This document shows, piece by piece, positions 21,721 to 27,981 of a stretch of 27,981 nucleotides of DNA (position 1 is its first letter; each line of letters starts with the position of its first letter). Below the pieces are notes generated by a model, which saw only the letters and a program-made list of their open reading frames with translations, made no database searches and was not told the DNA's origin. Source of the stretch: a virus; IMG/VR virus record IMGVR_UViG_3300031566_006338, positions 1 through 27,981 of that record. One strand, 5' to 3'. Position numbers and translations under genes: made by a program.

Positions 21721-24073
21721 CAACGCGGTATCGCTGGCCCGCAGCCGCGACGACAGAGAAGTCAACCTCGTCCAGGCCACGGCCTTCACGGCCGAGGGGC
21801 TGAAGATCGAGGACGCGGGCGGCGACCTGGGCGGCGGCGTGATCCGCAACGCGGCGGTGATCACGGCCGGCATGGCCTACCCGCTGCTGGGCGAGCCGTT
21901 CGAGGTGGACGGCGTGATGCTCCGCCAAGTGGCGGATTCCATCAACGCCAACCCCGTCGGGGTCAAGATGCGCCTGACCCACCCGGAACTCCAGGACGGG
22001 CCGATGGGCGGCTACACCGACGGCATCCTGCGGCTCATGGGCCGCAGCAGGAACGCCCGCGTCGAGGCCGGCCGCGTCGTGGCCGACCTGCATATCGGGG
22101 CCTACGCGGACGACTCCCCCACCGGCAAGCTCGGCACCTACGTCCTGGGACTGGCGAGCAAGGACCCGACGGCGATCGGCGTGTCGATACGCTTCATCCG
22201 GGACCAATACATCGAACGCGAAGGTTTGCCGCCGCTGGGCCGGATACTCGGCGTGACGGCGACGGACATAGTAGAAAAACCCGGCGGCAACCCCAACGGT
22301 CTGCTGACCGGAGAGCACAAGGGCAATCAGGGCCAAGGCGATGGAACGCCAGGCCGGAAGAGTTATGGAGAACCAAACATGTTCAGCGAGCGACTGAAAA
22401 AGTATCTGATTTCCATCGGCCTGGCGGCGGATGCGAGCGACGAGCAGGCGACGGCGTTTCTGGCCGGCCTCAAGGACGACCAGAAGGAAATAGCCGAGGC
22501 ACTGGCCGGCGATCCGCCCACGGCGCCCAAGAAGACGAAGCCCAAGGGCAAGCCTCAGCCCCCGGCCGAGGCGGGCGACGCCGACAGCCTTGCGGGCGAT
22601 GACGGCGGCGAGCCGATCGTCAGCGCGGTCGACAGAGAGCGGATCGGCCAGGAGGCGCTGGCCGCCGACGGCACTCGCCGCAAGGACATCATGGCACTCG
22701 CCAAGGCCAAGAAGCTGCCGGAAACCTGGGCGGCCGGCCTGTGCGACCGCGGCGTGAGCCTCACCCATGCACAGGAATTGGCAGGCCTCGCCGAGGCGAT
22801 GCAGCCCCTGGAGATCGGGGCGGGCTCTCGCTTCCAGATGGGCGAGGACCGCAACCTGGCGACCCTCGCTACCGGCATGGTCGACGGCTGGCTGACGGCG
22901 GCGGACGTTCCGCTTTACACGTTCGACCGCTTCGGCCGGGCGGCCCGCGGCGCCGACGGCAAGCCCGTGGCCCGCAAGGCCCACGAGCGGGCGGGCCAGT
23001 TCCAGGCGCTCGGCCTGGTCGGCTCGGCCCGGGCCTACCTGCGCCACGTGGGCGTCGGCGACGTTGACGCCATGGGACTGGAGCAGATCCTCGACCTGGC
23101 GATGAACCCGCGGATGCTGGCCAGCCACCTGGGCAGCGCCGCGTTCCTGGCCATGGGTACGTCGGACTTCCCCTACGCCCTGGGCGACGCGATGAGGCGG
23201 ACCGTCCGGGCCTTCTACGCCGACAGCGAGGCCGCCGTGAGCTGGCCGCTGTGGTGCGGGCGCATGACGGCCCGCGACTACAGGCTGCACGACCTGCTCA
23301 CCATCAGCGAGCTGCCGGACCTGCTGGCGATGGACGAGGGCGAGCCGATCCGCTACGCGGTCCTGAGGGAGACCCGCGAGAGGATACAAGTCGCGCGCTT
23401 CGGCCGCGGGATGAAGATCACACACAAGGCGATCGTCAACGACGACACGGGCATCTTCAGCAACCTGCCCCGCGGCTGGGTCAGCTCGGCCCGGCGCAAG
23501 GAAGAGGTGCTGACCACGGCGATCATCACGGCCAACGCCGAGCTCTCGGACGAGATCCCGCTCTTCGACGAGGATCATGCGAACGTGGCGGTCGGCGGCG
23601 ACATCGGGGCCCCCTCGGTGCTGACCCTGTCGGCCGGCTACGCGGCGATGGCGCTCCAGAAGGGCCTGCAAACGCCCCAGGACGGCGACGCGGGCGCGGC
23701 CGTGCTCAACATCCGGCCCGTCGGCGTGCTCGTACCCGTGCAGCTCGAGATCACCACGCAGCAGCTCATCGCCTCGACGGTCGATCCGGCCAAGACCAAC
23801 CAGACGCCCAACCCGTTCGCCAACCGCCTCCGCGTCGTCGGCAGCGGGCAGCTCGGCATCGCGTCCGCAGCGGCCTGGTACATGTTCGGCGATCCGAACG
23901 GCCCGGGCGGCGGCGTGCGGCTGGCCTTCCTCGACGGCGAGGAAGCCCCGGTCATCAAGACCGAGACCGAGTTCGACAGCGGCGATTTGAAGGTCGCCTG
24001 CACCCACAACCTGGGCGCCAAGGCCAGCGACTATCGCGGCCTGTACGAAAACCCCGGCGAATCGGGCGAGTGA
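21701..24073 (+). CDS. Prohead protease / scaffold / major capsid fusion protein
   Basis: A single 790-residue frame joins three capsid functions. Residues 20-190 resemble a prohead serine protease, with MRLTHPE (H94) and GVSIRF (S162) as likely catalytic His and Ser. Residues 225-330 are helical and charged, like a scaffold (delta) region. The remainder is an HK97-fold major capsid protein (RIQVARFGRGMKITHKAIVND, VSSARRKEEVLTTAI, IPLFDEDHANVA, PVGVLVPVQLEITTQQLI). NCBI uses the name prohead protease/major capsid fusion for such proteins. ATG 21701 overlaps the portal gene by 20 bases; ATG 21662 is also possible. An internal ATG at 22379 with GGAG eight bases upstream could yield a separate scaffold-capsid product, so capsid copies may come from two starts. 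Confidence 0.88.
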   Translation: MARADCDNAVSLARSRDDREVNLVQATAFTAEGLKIEDAGGDLGGGVIRNAAVITAGMAYPLLGEPFEVDGVMLRQVADSINANPVGVKMRLTHPELQDGPMGGYTDGILRLMGRSRNARVEAGRVVADLHIGAYADDSPTGKLGTYVLGLASKDPTAIGVSIRFIRDQYIEREGLPPLGRILGVTATDIVEKPGGNPNGLLTGEHKGNQGQGDGTPGRKSYGEPNMFSERLKKYLISIGLAADASDEQATAFLAGLKDDQKEIAEALAGDPPTAPKKTKPKGKPQPPAEAGDADSLAGDDGGEPIVSAVDRERIGQEALAADGTRRKDIMALAKAKKLPETWAAGLCDRGVSLTHAQELAGLAEAMQPLEIGAGSRFQMGEDRNLATLATGMVDGWLTAADVPLYTFDRFGRAARGADGKPVARKAHERAGQFQALGLVGSARAYLRHVGVGDVDAMGLEQILDLAMNPRMLASHLGSAAFLAMGTSDFPYALGDAMRRTVRAFYADSEAAVSWPLWCGRMTARDYRLHDLLTISELPDLLAMDEGEPIRYAVLRETRERIQVARFGRGMKITHKAIVNDDTGIFSNLPRGWVSSARRKEEVLTTAIITANAELSDEIPLFDEDHANVAVGGDIGAPSVLTLSAGYAAMALQKGLQTPQDGDAGAAVLNIRPVGVLVPVQLEITTQQLIASTVDPAKTNQTPNPFANRLRVVGSGQLGIASAAAWYMFGDPNGPGGGVRLAFLDGEEAPVIKTETEFDSGDLKVACTHNLGAKASDYRGLYENPGESGE

Positions 24074-24115
24074 GACTGAACCCGGGCCGGCCGATGCCTG
24101 AGGCCGGCGCCTGAA

Positions 24116-24255
24116 ATTTCGGATTTGGGATTTCGGACTCTGCTCTGCGAAGCGCTATGCAGAGCACGAGTTGACGATTGAAGACAGGCACGCGGAGGGC
24201 CGGCCGCGAGTTACCGGCCCGACAGACGATTGTCGATTGACGATTGTCGATTCTG
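24116..24255 (+). repeat. Composite intergenic repeat: heptamers plus repeat family 2, copy C
   Basis: This fills most of the 221-base space between the capsid and decoration genes. It opens with three heptamers (ATTTCGG, ATTTGGG, ATTTCGG at 24116-24136). Family-2 blocks follow: GCTCTGCGAAGC (24142-24153) and GCACGAG (24164-24170), with CTCTGC/GCAGAG as inverted arms. A CCGGCCGCGAG...ACCGGCC inverted pair (about 24200-24219) comes next. It closes with four heptamers (GATTGTC, GATTGAC, GATTGTC, GATTCTG at 24228-24255). Confidence 0.65.
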
Positions 24256-24294
24256 CACAGGCCCAGGCGACGAGCCTTGGCCCGGAGAGCGAAG

Positions 24295-25092
24295 ATGAAA
24301 ACGTATCGCAGTGAAGGCAGAAGAGTGAAGTGGACGAACGGGACGGGCTTGACGGTCGCCGGCGGCGACGTGATCGTGCTGGGAGCACTGCTGGCAATCG
24401 CCGTTGTCGACATTATCGACGGCGCCAGCGGCATGGTGGAGATCGGCGGCGAGCACGAACTGCTCGCGACCTCGGCCGAAGACTGGGACCAGGGCGACCA
24501 CCTGTGGTTGAATCCCTCGACCGCGATGCTCACCGATACGGTCCAGCCCGGCTACTACGCGGGCGTGGCCGCCAAGGCCAAGGCCGCACTGGCGCTGACG
24601 GCGTGCGTGGTGCTCAACGGCGGGGCCGAGTCGGCCAAGGCAGCCGACAACGTGGCGGCGCTCGGGGCCATCACGTCCGCGGCGCCGGCGGCGATGACGG
24701 CCGCTCCGGCGGCCCTGACTGCCGCGGACCCGACCCTGGACGCCGCAGACGTGGACGATCAGAGCGGCGGCACGCCCAGCGCGGAACATGAGTTGGCCGA
24801 TTGTGCGACCGGCGATTGGGACACAGAGAAGGCCGACGTCGAGAATAATTTCTCGACGCTGGCGGCCGAGTACAACGGCCTCAAGGACGACACCGAGGCG
24901 CTGGAGACCAGCCTCGAGGCCGCGATAGATGACCTGGGCAGCCAGAAGACCCAGTTCGACAAGCTCATCACCGACACCACGGCCGCCCGTGCGGAGGTCG
25001 TGAAGCTCGTGGCCGACGCGACGGCGGCCTTCGCCAAGGTCAACGCCGAGATCGCGGCCCTCAAGGCCGCGGGCCTCCAGAAGACGGCCTGA
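24295..25092 (+). CDS. DUF2190-type capsid decoration protein with coiled-coil tail
   Basis: The N-terminal 110 residues match the DUF2190 (capsid cement) pattern: GLTVAGGDVIVLGALLAIAV, GEHELLATSAEDWDQGDHLW, DTVQPGYYAGVAAKA. Family members bind the outside of HK97-fold capsids and are usually only about 110 residues long. Here an Ala-rich linker and a long helical tail (about 175-265; AAEYNGLKDDTEALETSLEA, AEVVKLVADATAAFAKVNAE) follow, likely a trimeric coiled coil. ATG 24295 is chosen because it follows CGGAGAGCGAAG and begins the domain. Position directly after the capsid gene fits the role. Confidence 0.75.
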   Translation: MKTYRSEGRRVKWTNGTGLTVAGGDVIVLGALLAIAVVDIIDGASGMVEIGGEHELLATSAEDWDQGDHLWLNPSTAMLTDTVQPGYYAGVAAKAKAALALTACVVLNGGAESAKAADNVAALGAITSAAPAAMTAAPAALTAADPTLDAADVDDQSGGTPSAEHELADCATGDWDTEKADVENNFSTLAAEYNGLKDDTEALETSLEAAIDDLGSQKTQFDKLITDTTAARAEVVKLVADATAAFAKVNAEIAALKAAGLQKTA

Positions 25093-25206
25093 TCCATCGT
25101 GTGCGTGCGGACGGGCGGGCGGCGAGGAACGGATGCCCGCCGCCCCGCCTCCGCAGCCCTGTTCGGTCATCGCGGCGACCGGCTCGCCGAAGGTGGACGT
25201 CGACAA

Positions 25207-25452
25207 ATGAGCAAGAGCAAGAACGGTTTTTTGTGGAAAAGCCTGTCGGTTGTGGTCACCGCGCTCACGGCGATAGTCCTGTGTGTTACGTTCACGGTCC
25301 GGGCGGACAGCAAGGCCCAGGCGGCGATTGAGCGGACGGCGGACCAGGAGGTGCGCCTGCGCAAGGTCGAGTGGGCGACAATCGAAATCGCGGGCGACAT
25401 CAAGGCCATCAGGGCAACGCTCGAAGCATTCGCAAAAAGGGACAAACCATGA
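25207..25452 (+). CDS. Small inner-membrane protein, i-spanin-like
   Basis: The 81-residue protein has a short basic N-terminus (MSKSKNGFLWK), one membrane helix (about 11-31, LSVVVTALTAIVLCVTFTV) and a charged helical periplasmic part with coiled-coil character (AAIERTADQEVRLRKVEW, IKAIRATLEAFAKR). This is the layout of an inner-membrane spanin subunit. Its stop overlaps the start of a lipoprotein gene, as in two-component spanin pairs. The assignment is from architecture and pairing only; it could be another small membrane protein. The 114 bases upstream show no clear gene. Confidence 0.45.
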   Translation: MSKSKNGFLWKSLSVVVTALTAIVLCVTFTVRADSKAQAAIERTADQEVRLRKVEWATIEIAGDIKAIRATLEAFAKRDKP

Positions 25453-25829
25453 AACGCAAGATGATTCTTACGCTGCTCTGCCTGGCCGCCCTGGCGGCCT
25501 CTTCGCTGCTTGCCGGCTGCACGGTCGTTACCCAGGACCAGAAGGACTGGATACGGGATAAGGCCAACCGATCGGGCGCGTTCGTCGCGCTGATGGACAA
25601 GAGCGAGACCGACCGCAGCCAGGAGCAGGCGTGGATTCGCTCGCAGGATGAGAGCTGGCGGCTCTGGTCGCAGAAGATCGATCTGGGCCTGGCCGCCCCC
25701 AACTGGCTGGCGGATGCGAAAAAACAGGCCGTGGTAAATCCCAACGTAGGCGCACAGACCACCACGCAACCGGCGACACAGCCGGCCTGGACCCGGCCGG
25801 ATCCAGCGGAGGAGGACAGTAACCCATGA
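25449..25829 (+). CDS. Lipoprotein, o-spanin-like
   Basis: The 126-residue product has a clear lipoprotein signal: basic MKRK, hydrophobic core, and lipobox LAGC with C24 as the acylated residue. The mature part is charged and Trp-rich (DQKDWIRDKANRSGAFVALM, QDESWRLWSQKIDLG), with a Thr/Pro-rich tail (TTTQPATQPAWTRP). ATG 25449 overlaps the preceding membrane-protein gene (ATGA), so the two are probably made together. An outer-membrane spanin subunit is the best guess; it is longer than many o-spanins, so a superinfection-exclusion lipoprotein is the alternative. Confidence 0.55.
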   Translation: MKRKMILTLLCLAALAASSLLAGCTVVTQDQKDWIRDKANRSGAFVALMDKSETDRSQEQAWIRSQDESWRLWSQKIDLGLAAPNWLADAKKQAVVNPNVGAQTTTQPATQPAWTRPDPAEEDSNP

Positions 25830-26167
25830 TCCCCTGGACCGACATCCGCGAGAAGATACTGGCCAAGGAACCTAAGGCCGCCCCGTTCCTTGAGATCGTG
25901 GCCAAGTATTGGGGCGACGGCAAGCTCACCGAGGACATCGCCAACCGCTTCATCACCGCGTGGATGAACCGGAACTTCGTCGGGGCGCGAAAGCTGCTCT
26001 ATGGCTCGATGACCGCCAATGACCTGATCGCCGTGGACAAGGCGGAGAACCAGCGGCTCGCCGCCATGATCGAGCAGGAACGCAAGCTCTACGACTTCGC
26101 GGCGGAGTTGGAAGCGGCGCTTCTCAAGGTGGCCCTGGGCGTCGTCCTGGCCGCGGTGGGGCTTTAG
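25826..26167 (+). CDS. Hypothetical protein with C-terminal hydrophobic tail (113 aa)
   Basis: ATGA overlap with the lipoprotein gene. The chain is helical and charged (DIREKILAKEPKAAPFLEIV, RLAAMIEQERKLYDFAAELE) and ends in a hydrophobic stretch (LLKVALGVVLAAVGL, residues 99-113) that could anchor in the membrane. No family recognised. Its place between a lipoprotein and a holin-like gene suggests a membrane-related role. Confidence 0.5.
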   Translation: MIPWTDIREKILAKEPKAAPFLEIVAKYWGDGKLTEDIANRFITAWMNRNFVGARKLLYGSMTANDLIAVDKAENQRLAAMIEQERKLYDFAAELEAALLKVALGVVLAAVGL

Positions 26168-26207
26168 CGCCCTGGCCGCTTGGAAACTCATCGTGAGGTT
26201 ATGGCTC

Positions 26208-26426
26208 ATGGACAAGAAACACGTCATCGCGTGGCTGATCCCGATCGTTGTGCGAGGCATCGCCTGGGTTCTGGCGGCCAAGCTCGGCCTGGCTGCGGCC
26301 GAATCGCAGGATCTGGCGACCCAGATCGGCGGCGCCCTGGGCGCGCTGGTGCTGGCGGGCGGCTCGATCTACAGCAGCGTCAGGGGCCGCAAGGTGCTCC
26401 TGGCCACCAAGCCGCCGGAAGGATGA
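26208..26426 (+). CDS. Holin-like small membrane protein (72 aa)
   Basis: Two predicted membrane helices, HVIAWLIPIVVRGIAWVLAA (5-24) and IGGALGALVLAGGSIYSS (about 38-55), separated by a short turn and followed by a basic C-terminal tail (RGRKVLLATKPPEG). Size, topology and basic tail fit a small two-helix holin, which would permeabilise the inner membrane in late infection. ATG 26208 follows GAGG by about nine bases; GTG 26193 is upstream in frame. No endolysin gene is visible nearby, which limits confidence. Confidence 0.5.
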   Translation: MDKKHVIAWLIPIVVRGIAWVLAAKLGLAAAESQDLATQIGGALGALVLAGGSIYSSVRGRKVLLATKPPEG

Positions 26427-26430
26427 ACCA

Positions 26431-26760
26431 ATGGCCTCCGACGGCGCAAAACGACACCTCTCGACGCTCAAGAGGCTCGGGGCGACCGAGCAGGTCACAT
26501 ACCGGCCCTGCAGCGGCCAGGCAAGGCAGATAGACGTGCTTGTCGAGCGGCAGACGCCGGCGGACATGATGCACGCGATGGCGCCGGAGATGACCGTGAC
26601 GGCCCTTAACGACGCGGCCGCCGGCATAGCGACGGGCTCGATCGACGCCGGCGCCGACAGGCTGGAGATCGCCGAGCGGCTCGGCGGGCCGGCCGCCAGC
26701 CGCGGAATACAGCAGATCGCCGGCCAGCAGGCCGACTGGGTTACGCTGAAAATCAGTTGA
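26431..26760 (+). CDS. Probable head-tail connector protein (109 aa)
   Basis: Starts at ATG 26431, eight bases after GGAAGGA. The product has beta-strand segments at both ends (EQVTYRPCSGQARQIDVLVE; ADWVTLKIS) around a helical middle (MTVTALNDAAAGIATGSI), a layout seen in lambda FII-like head-completion proteins. It lies between the membrane-protein genes and a repeat-containing virion gene. The function is inferred from size, layout and position; no specific motif confirms it. Confidence 0.4.
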   Translation: MASDGAKRHLSTLKRLGATEQVTYRPCSGQARQIDVLVERQTPADMMHAMAPEMTVTALNDAAAGIATGSIDAGADRLEIAERLGGPAASRGIQQIAGQQADWVTLKIS

Positions 26761-26772
26761 GGCCTTCGGCTC

Positions 26773-26788
26773 GCCCGCCCAGGCGGGC
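26773..26788. repeat. Intergenic hairpin GCCCGCC/GGCGGGC
   Basis: A 7-bp perfect stem with a 2-base loop, extended by an outer imperfect pairing (CTTCGGC with GCCGAGG). It lies between the connector gene stop and the ribosome-binding site (AGGCGAGGAG) of the next gene. It is the same CCCGCC-core type as at 2544-2558. Confidence 0.5.
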
Positions 26789-26810
26789 CTGCCGAGGCGA
26801 GGAGCAAGCA

Positions 26811-27557
26811 ATGGCGAAATACAAAAAGCTCGGGCTGATCGGGGCGAGCCTGATGATCAACGAGGAGACCGGGGCGGTGCTGCTCGACCTCGGCGGGGCG
26901 GTCATCAATGTCGATATGGTCAAGGTGGACGTCGACGCCTTGATCGACGGCATCGCCGGCGGCAAGAAGATTGAGGATCTTTACGTAAAATTGTCTGCCG
27001 ATCCGGCGACGCAGACGACGCTGGCGGCCATCCTGGCGGCGCTGGCGGACCCCGCCACCGAAACGTCGCTCGCGGCGGTCCTGGCGAAGCTGTCGGACGA
27101 TCCGGCCACGCAGACGACGCTGGCGGCCGTCCTGGCGGCGCTGGCGGACCCCGCCACCGAAACGTCGCTCGCGGCGGTCCTGGCGAAGCTCTCGGCCGAT
27201 CCGGCCACGCAGACGACGCTGGCGGCCATCCTGGCCAGGGTTGACACGCTGGCTCCCCCCGCCGTTCAACTTGGCCTTGCCCAGAAAACCTGCGATGCCG
27301 CACACGTCCGCATCACTCTGGCTGATGTTGGGGTGAACCTGACGGAGCTGCGAGTAACCTGCACGATCGGCGACGCGGAACTGACGTGGACCGATGTCGA
27401 TGAGGACCCGGCCGTTACCGGGGAGCGCATTCTGTCCAACAGCGGCCCCATTCGTATTCCTGTGCCGACGACTGCGGTTTATCTCGATTACGTCGGCGAT
27501 GTCGGCGCGCTGCTGAAGATGAACTTCCTGGCCGGCGCGCAGCCGCCGCCGGAGTGA
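26811..27557 (+). CDS. Virion-type protein with DPATxTxLAAxLA repeats (248 aa)
   Basis: Residues 1-55 are a beta-rich head domain. Residues 60-143 consist of five alternating 16-17-residue units (SADPATQTTLAAILAA, ADPATETSLAAVLAK), each predicted as a helix with DPAT cap, so likely a helical rod. Residues 148-248 are a second beta domain (VRITLADVGVNLTELRVTCT, PIRIPVPTTAVYLDYVGDVG). ATG 26811 has GGAG seven bases upstream. The architecture suggests a tail, collar or fibre-associated structural protein. No named family recognised. Confidence 0.5.
   Translation: MAKYKKLGLIGASLMINEETGAVLLDLGGAVINVDMVKVDVDALIDGIAGGKKIEDLYVKLSADPATQTTLAAILAALADPATETSLAAVLAKLSDDPATQTTLAAVLAALADPATETSLAAVLAKLSADPATQTTLAAILARVDTLAPPAVQLGLAQKTCDAAHVRITLADVGVNLTELRVTCTIGDAELTWTDVDEDPAVTGERILSNSGPIRIPVPTTAVYLDYVGDVGALLKMNFLAGAQPPPE
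26991..27239 (+). repeat. 99-base tandem repeat inside the virion gene
   Basis: Two full units (26991-27089 and 27090-27188) and a half unit (27189-27239), nearly identical at DNA level and in phase with codons, encoding a 33-residue protein period. High DNA identity points to recent expansion. Confidence 0.85.
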
Positions 27558-27569
27558 GGCTTCTAAGGC

Positions 27570-27981
27570 ATGGCCGAGAACAAGTTTCAGCTTGGCGGCG
27601 TAGATAGCCTGGCCAGCACACCGGGCAACTGGTCGCTGGGGCGTATTCTGGAAGCCGGCGATACTGCCAGGTTCGACCCCACAAGCCCGGACTGCACTTG
27701 GGACATTGCCACTTGTCCAGTGACGGGCACTCTGGCCGCTTGGGACATGACGGGATATGCGGGAATACTTACCCCGGCCGACTCAGTACATACCGTCCGC
27801 GTTGCTGGAGACAGTACCCTTAATGGCACATTCGCCGATTCCGAAGAGGATTGGCGTGTTATGTTGTTTCACGTGTATGGGTCCCTTATTGAGGGAGTTG
27901 CCTTTTCATCGAATTTCGGACCAGGCGTGATGTTCCTGGGCACAGGAACGATAACGTGGAGCGTTACTGGGCAGGGCACAC
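27570..27981 (+). CDS. Structural-type protein, 3'-truncated by window edge
   Basis: From ATG 27570 the frame stays open to the end of the window (137 residues). The product, MAENKFQLGGVDSLASTPG then NWSLGRILEAGDTARFDPTS, is rich in Gly, Thr, Ser and aromatic residues with alternating hydrophobic positions (TWDIATCPVTGTLAAWDM, VHTVRVAGDSTLNGTF), as in beta-helical phage tail or adhesin proteins. The ribosome-binding site is weak (GAGG about ten bases upstream). The codon choice is visibly less GC-rich than in the head genes, a possible sign of separate acquisition. Function cannot be fixed from the fragment. Confidence 0.6.
   Translation, partial: MAENKFQLGGVDSLASTPGNWSLGRILEAGDTARFDPTSPDCTWDIATCPVTGTLAAWDMTGYAGILTPADSVHTVRVAGDSTLNGTFADSEEDWRVMLFHVYGSLIEGVAFSSNFGPGVMFLGTGTITWSVTGQGT

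Noticed and set aside
21467-24007. An antisense open frame of about 846 codons opposite the portal end and capsid gene
   Set aside because: It mirrors the codon pattern of a clearly identified capsid gene in GC-rich DNA, has no recognisable domain and no ribosome-binding site; long antisense frames are expected here.
1-27981. tRNA genes, integrase or attachment sites
   Set aside because: No cloverleaf-like segments, recombinase motifs or terminal direct repeats were recognised; whether this is an integrated prophage or a free phage cannot be decided from the window.

Overview
The window is one continuous stretch of plus-strand, GC-rich (mid-60s percent by eye) phage or prophage DNA. Many neighbouring genes overlap by ATGA or TGATG. 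The head genes follow a lambda-like order: small terminase, GpA-type large terminase, gpW-like protein, lambda-B-type portal, protease/capsid fusion, DUF2190 decoration protein. The host is probably a bacterium with an outer membrane, because there is a spanin-like inner-membrane/lipoprotein pair. A HARE-HTH protein and abundant heptamer and palindromic repeats would fit a Planctomycetota (Phycisphaerae-like) host, but that is inference and not proof.

Layout. 1-9905 is an accessory and DNA-modification region: a 5'-truncated C5-cytosine methyltransferase, an MmcB-like PD-(D/E)XK protein, a zinc-finger protein, a PAPS-reductase-like PP-loop protein, an ASCH/coiled-coil fusion, a 750-residue ParB-like protein, a second C5 methyltransferase, three small proteins and a Gp37/Gp68 (DUF5131) protein. 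9981-11507 encodes a probable replication protein with a repeat-expanded linker. 11701-14356 holds the terminase genes. 14408-18377 interrupts the usual terminase-portal order with a zinc-ribbon gene and three related ParB-domain genes, two of them fused to N4/N6 amino-methyltransferases. 18528-19557 holds small genes including the HARE-HTH protein. 19703-25092 is the capsid module. 25207-26426 is a set of small membrane-associated proteins (spanin-like pair, a protein with a C-terminal hydrophobic tail, holin-like protein). 26431-27981 begins the connector and tail region, and the last gene runs off the window.

The genes suggest a virus that invests heavily in base modification (two C5 and two amino methyltransferases) and in ParB-like DNA-binding proteins before building a standard HK97-fold capsid. 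No integrase, repressor, tRNA, CRISPR array or endolysin is recognisable here.

The most unusual signal is repeat DNA. A short element with a conserved GTCRCTACACGAYCCGC half and a CCCGC/GCGGG hairpin occurs at least seven times, mostly inside open reading frames, in different frames and both orientations, like Rickettsia palindromic elements. A second family (GCTCTGCGAAGC...GCACGAG) occurs three times, once in frame inside the ParB-like gene. Heptamer tandem repeats sit at gene ends and inside the replication gene. The first methyltransferase gene also carries a second, fully open frame that resembles, from memory, a widespread annotated phage protein family.
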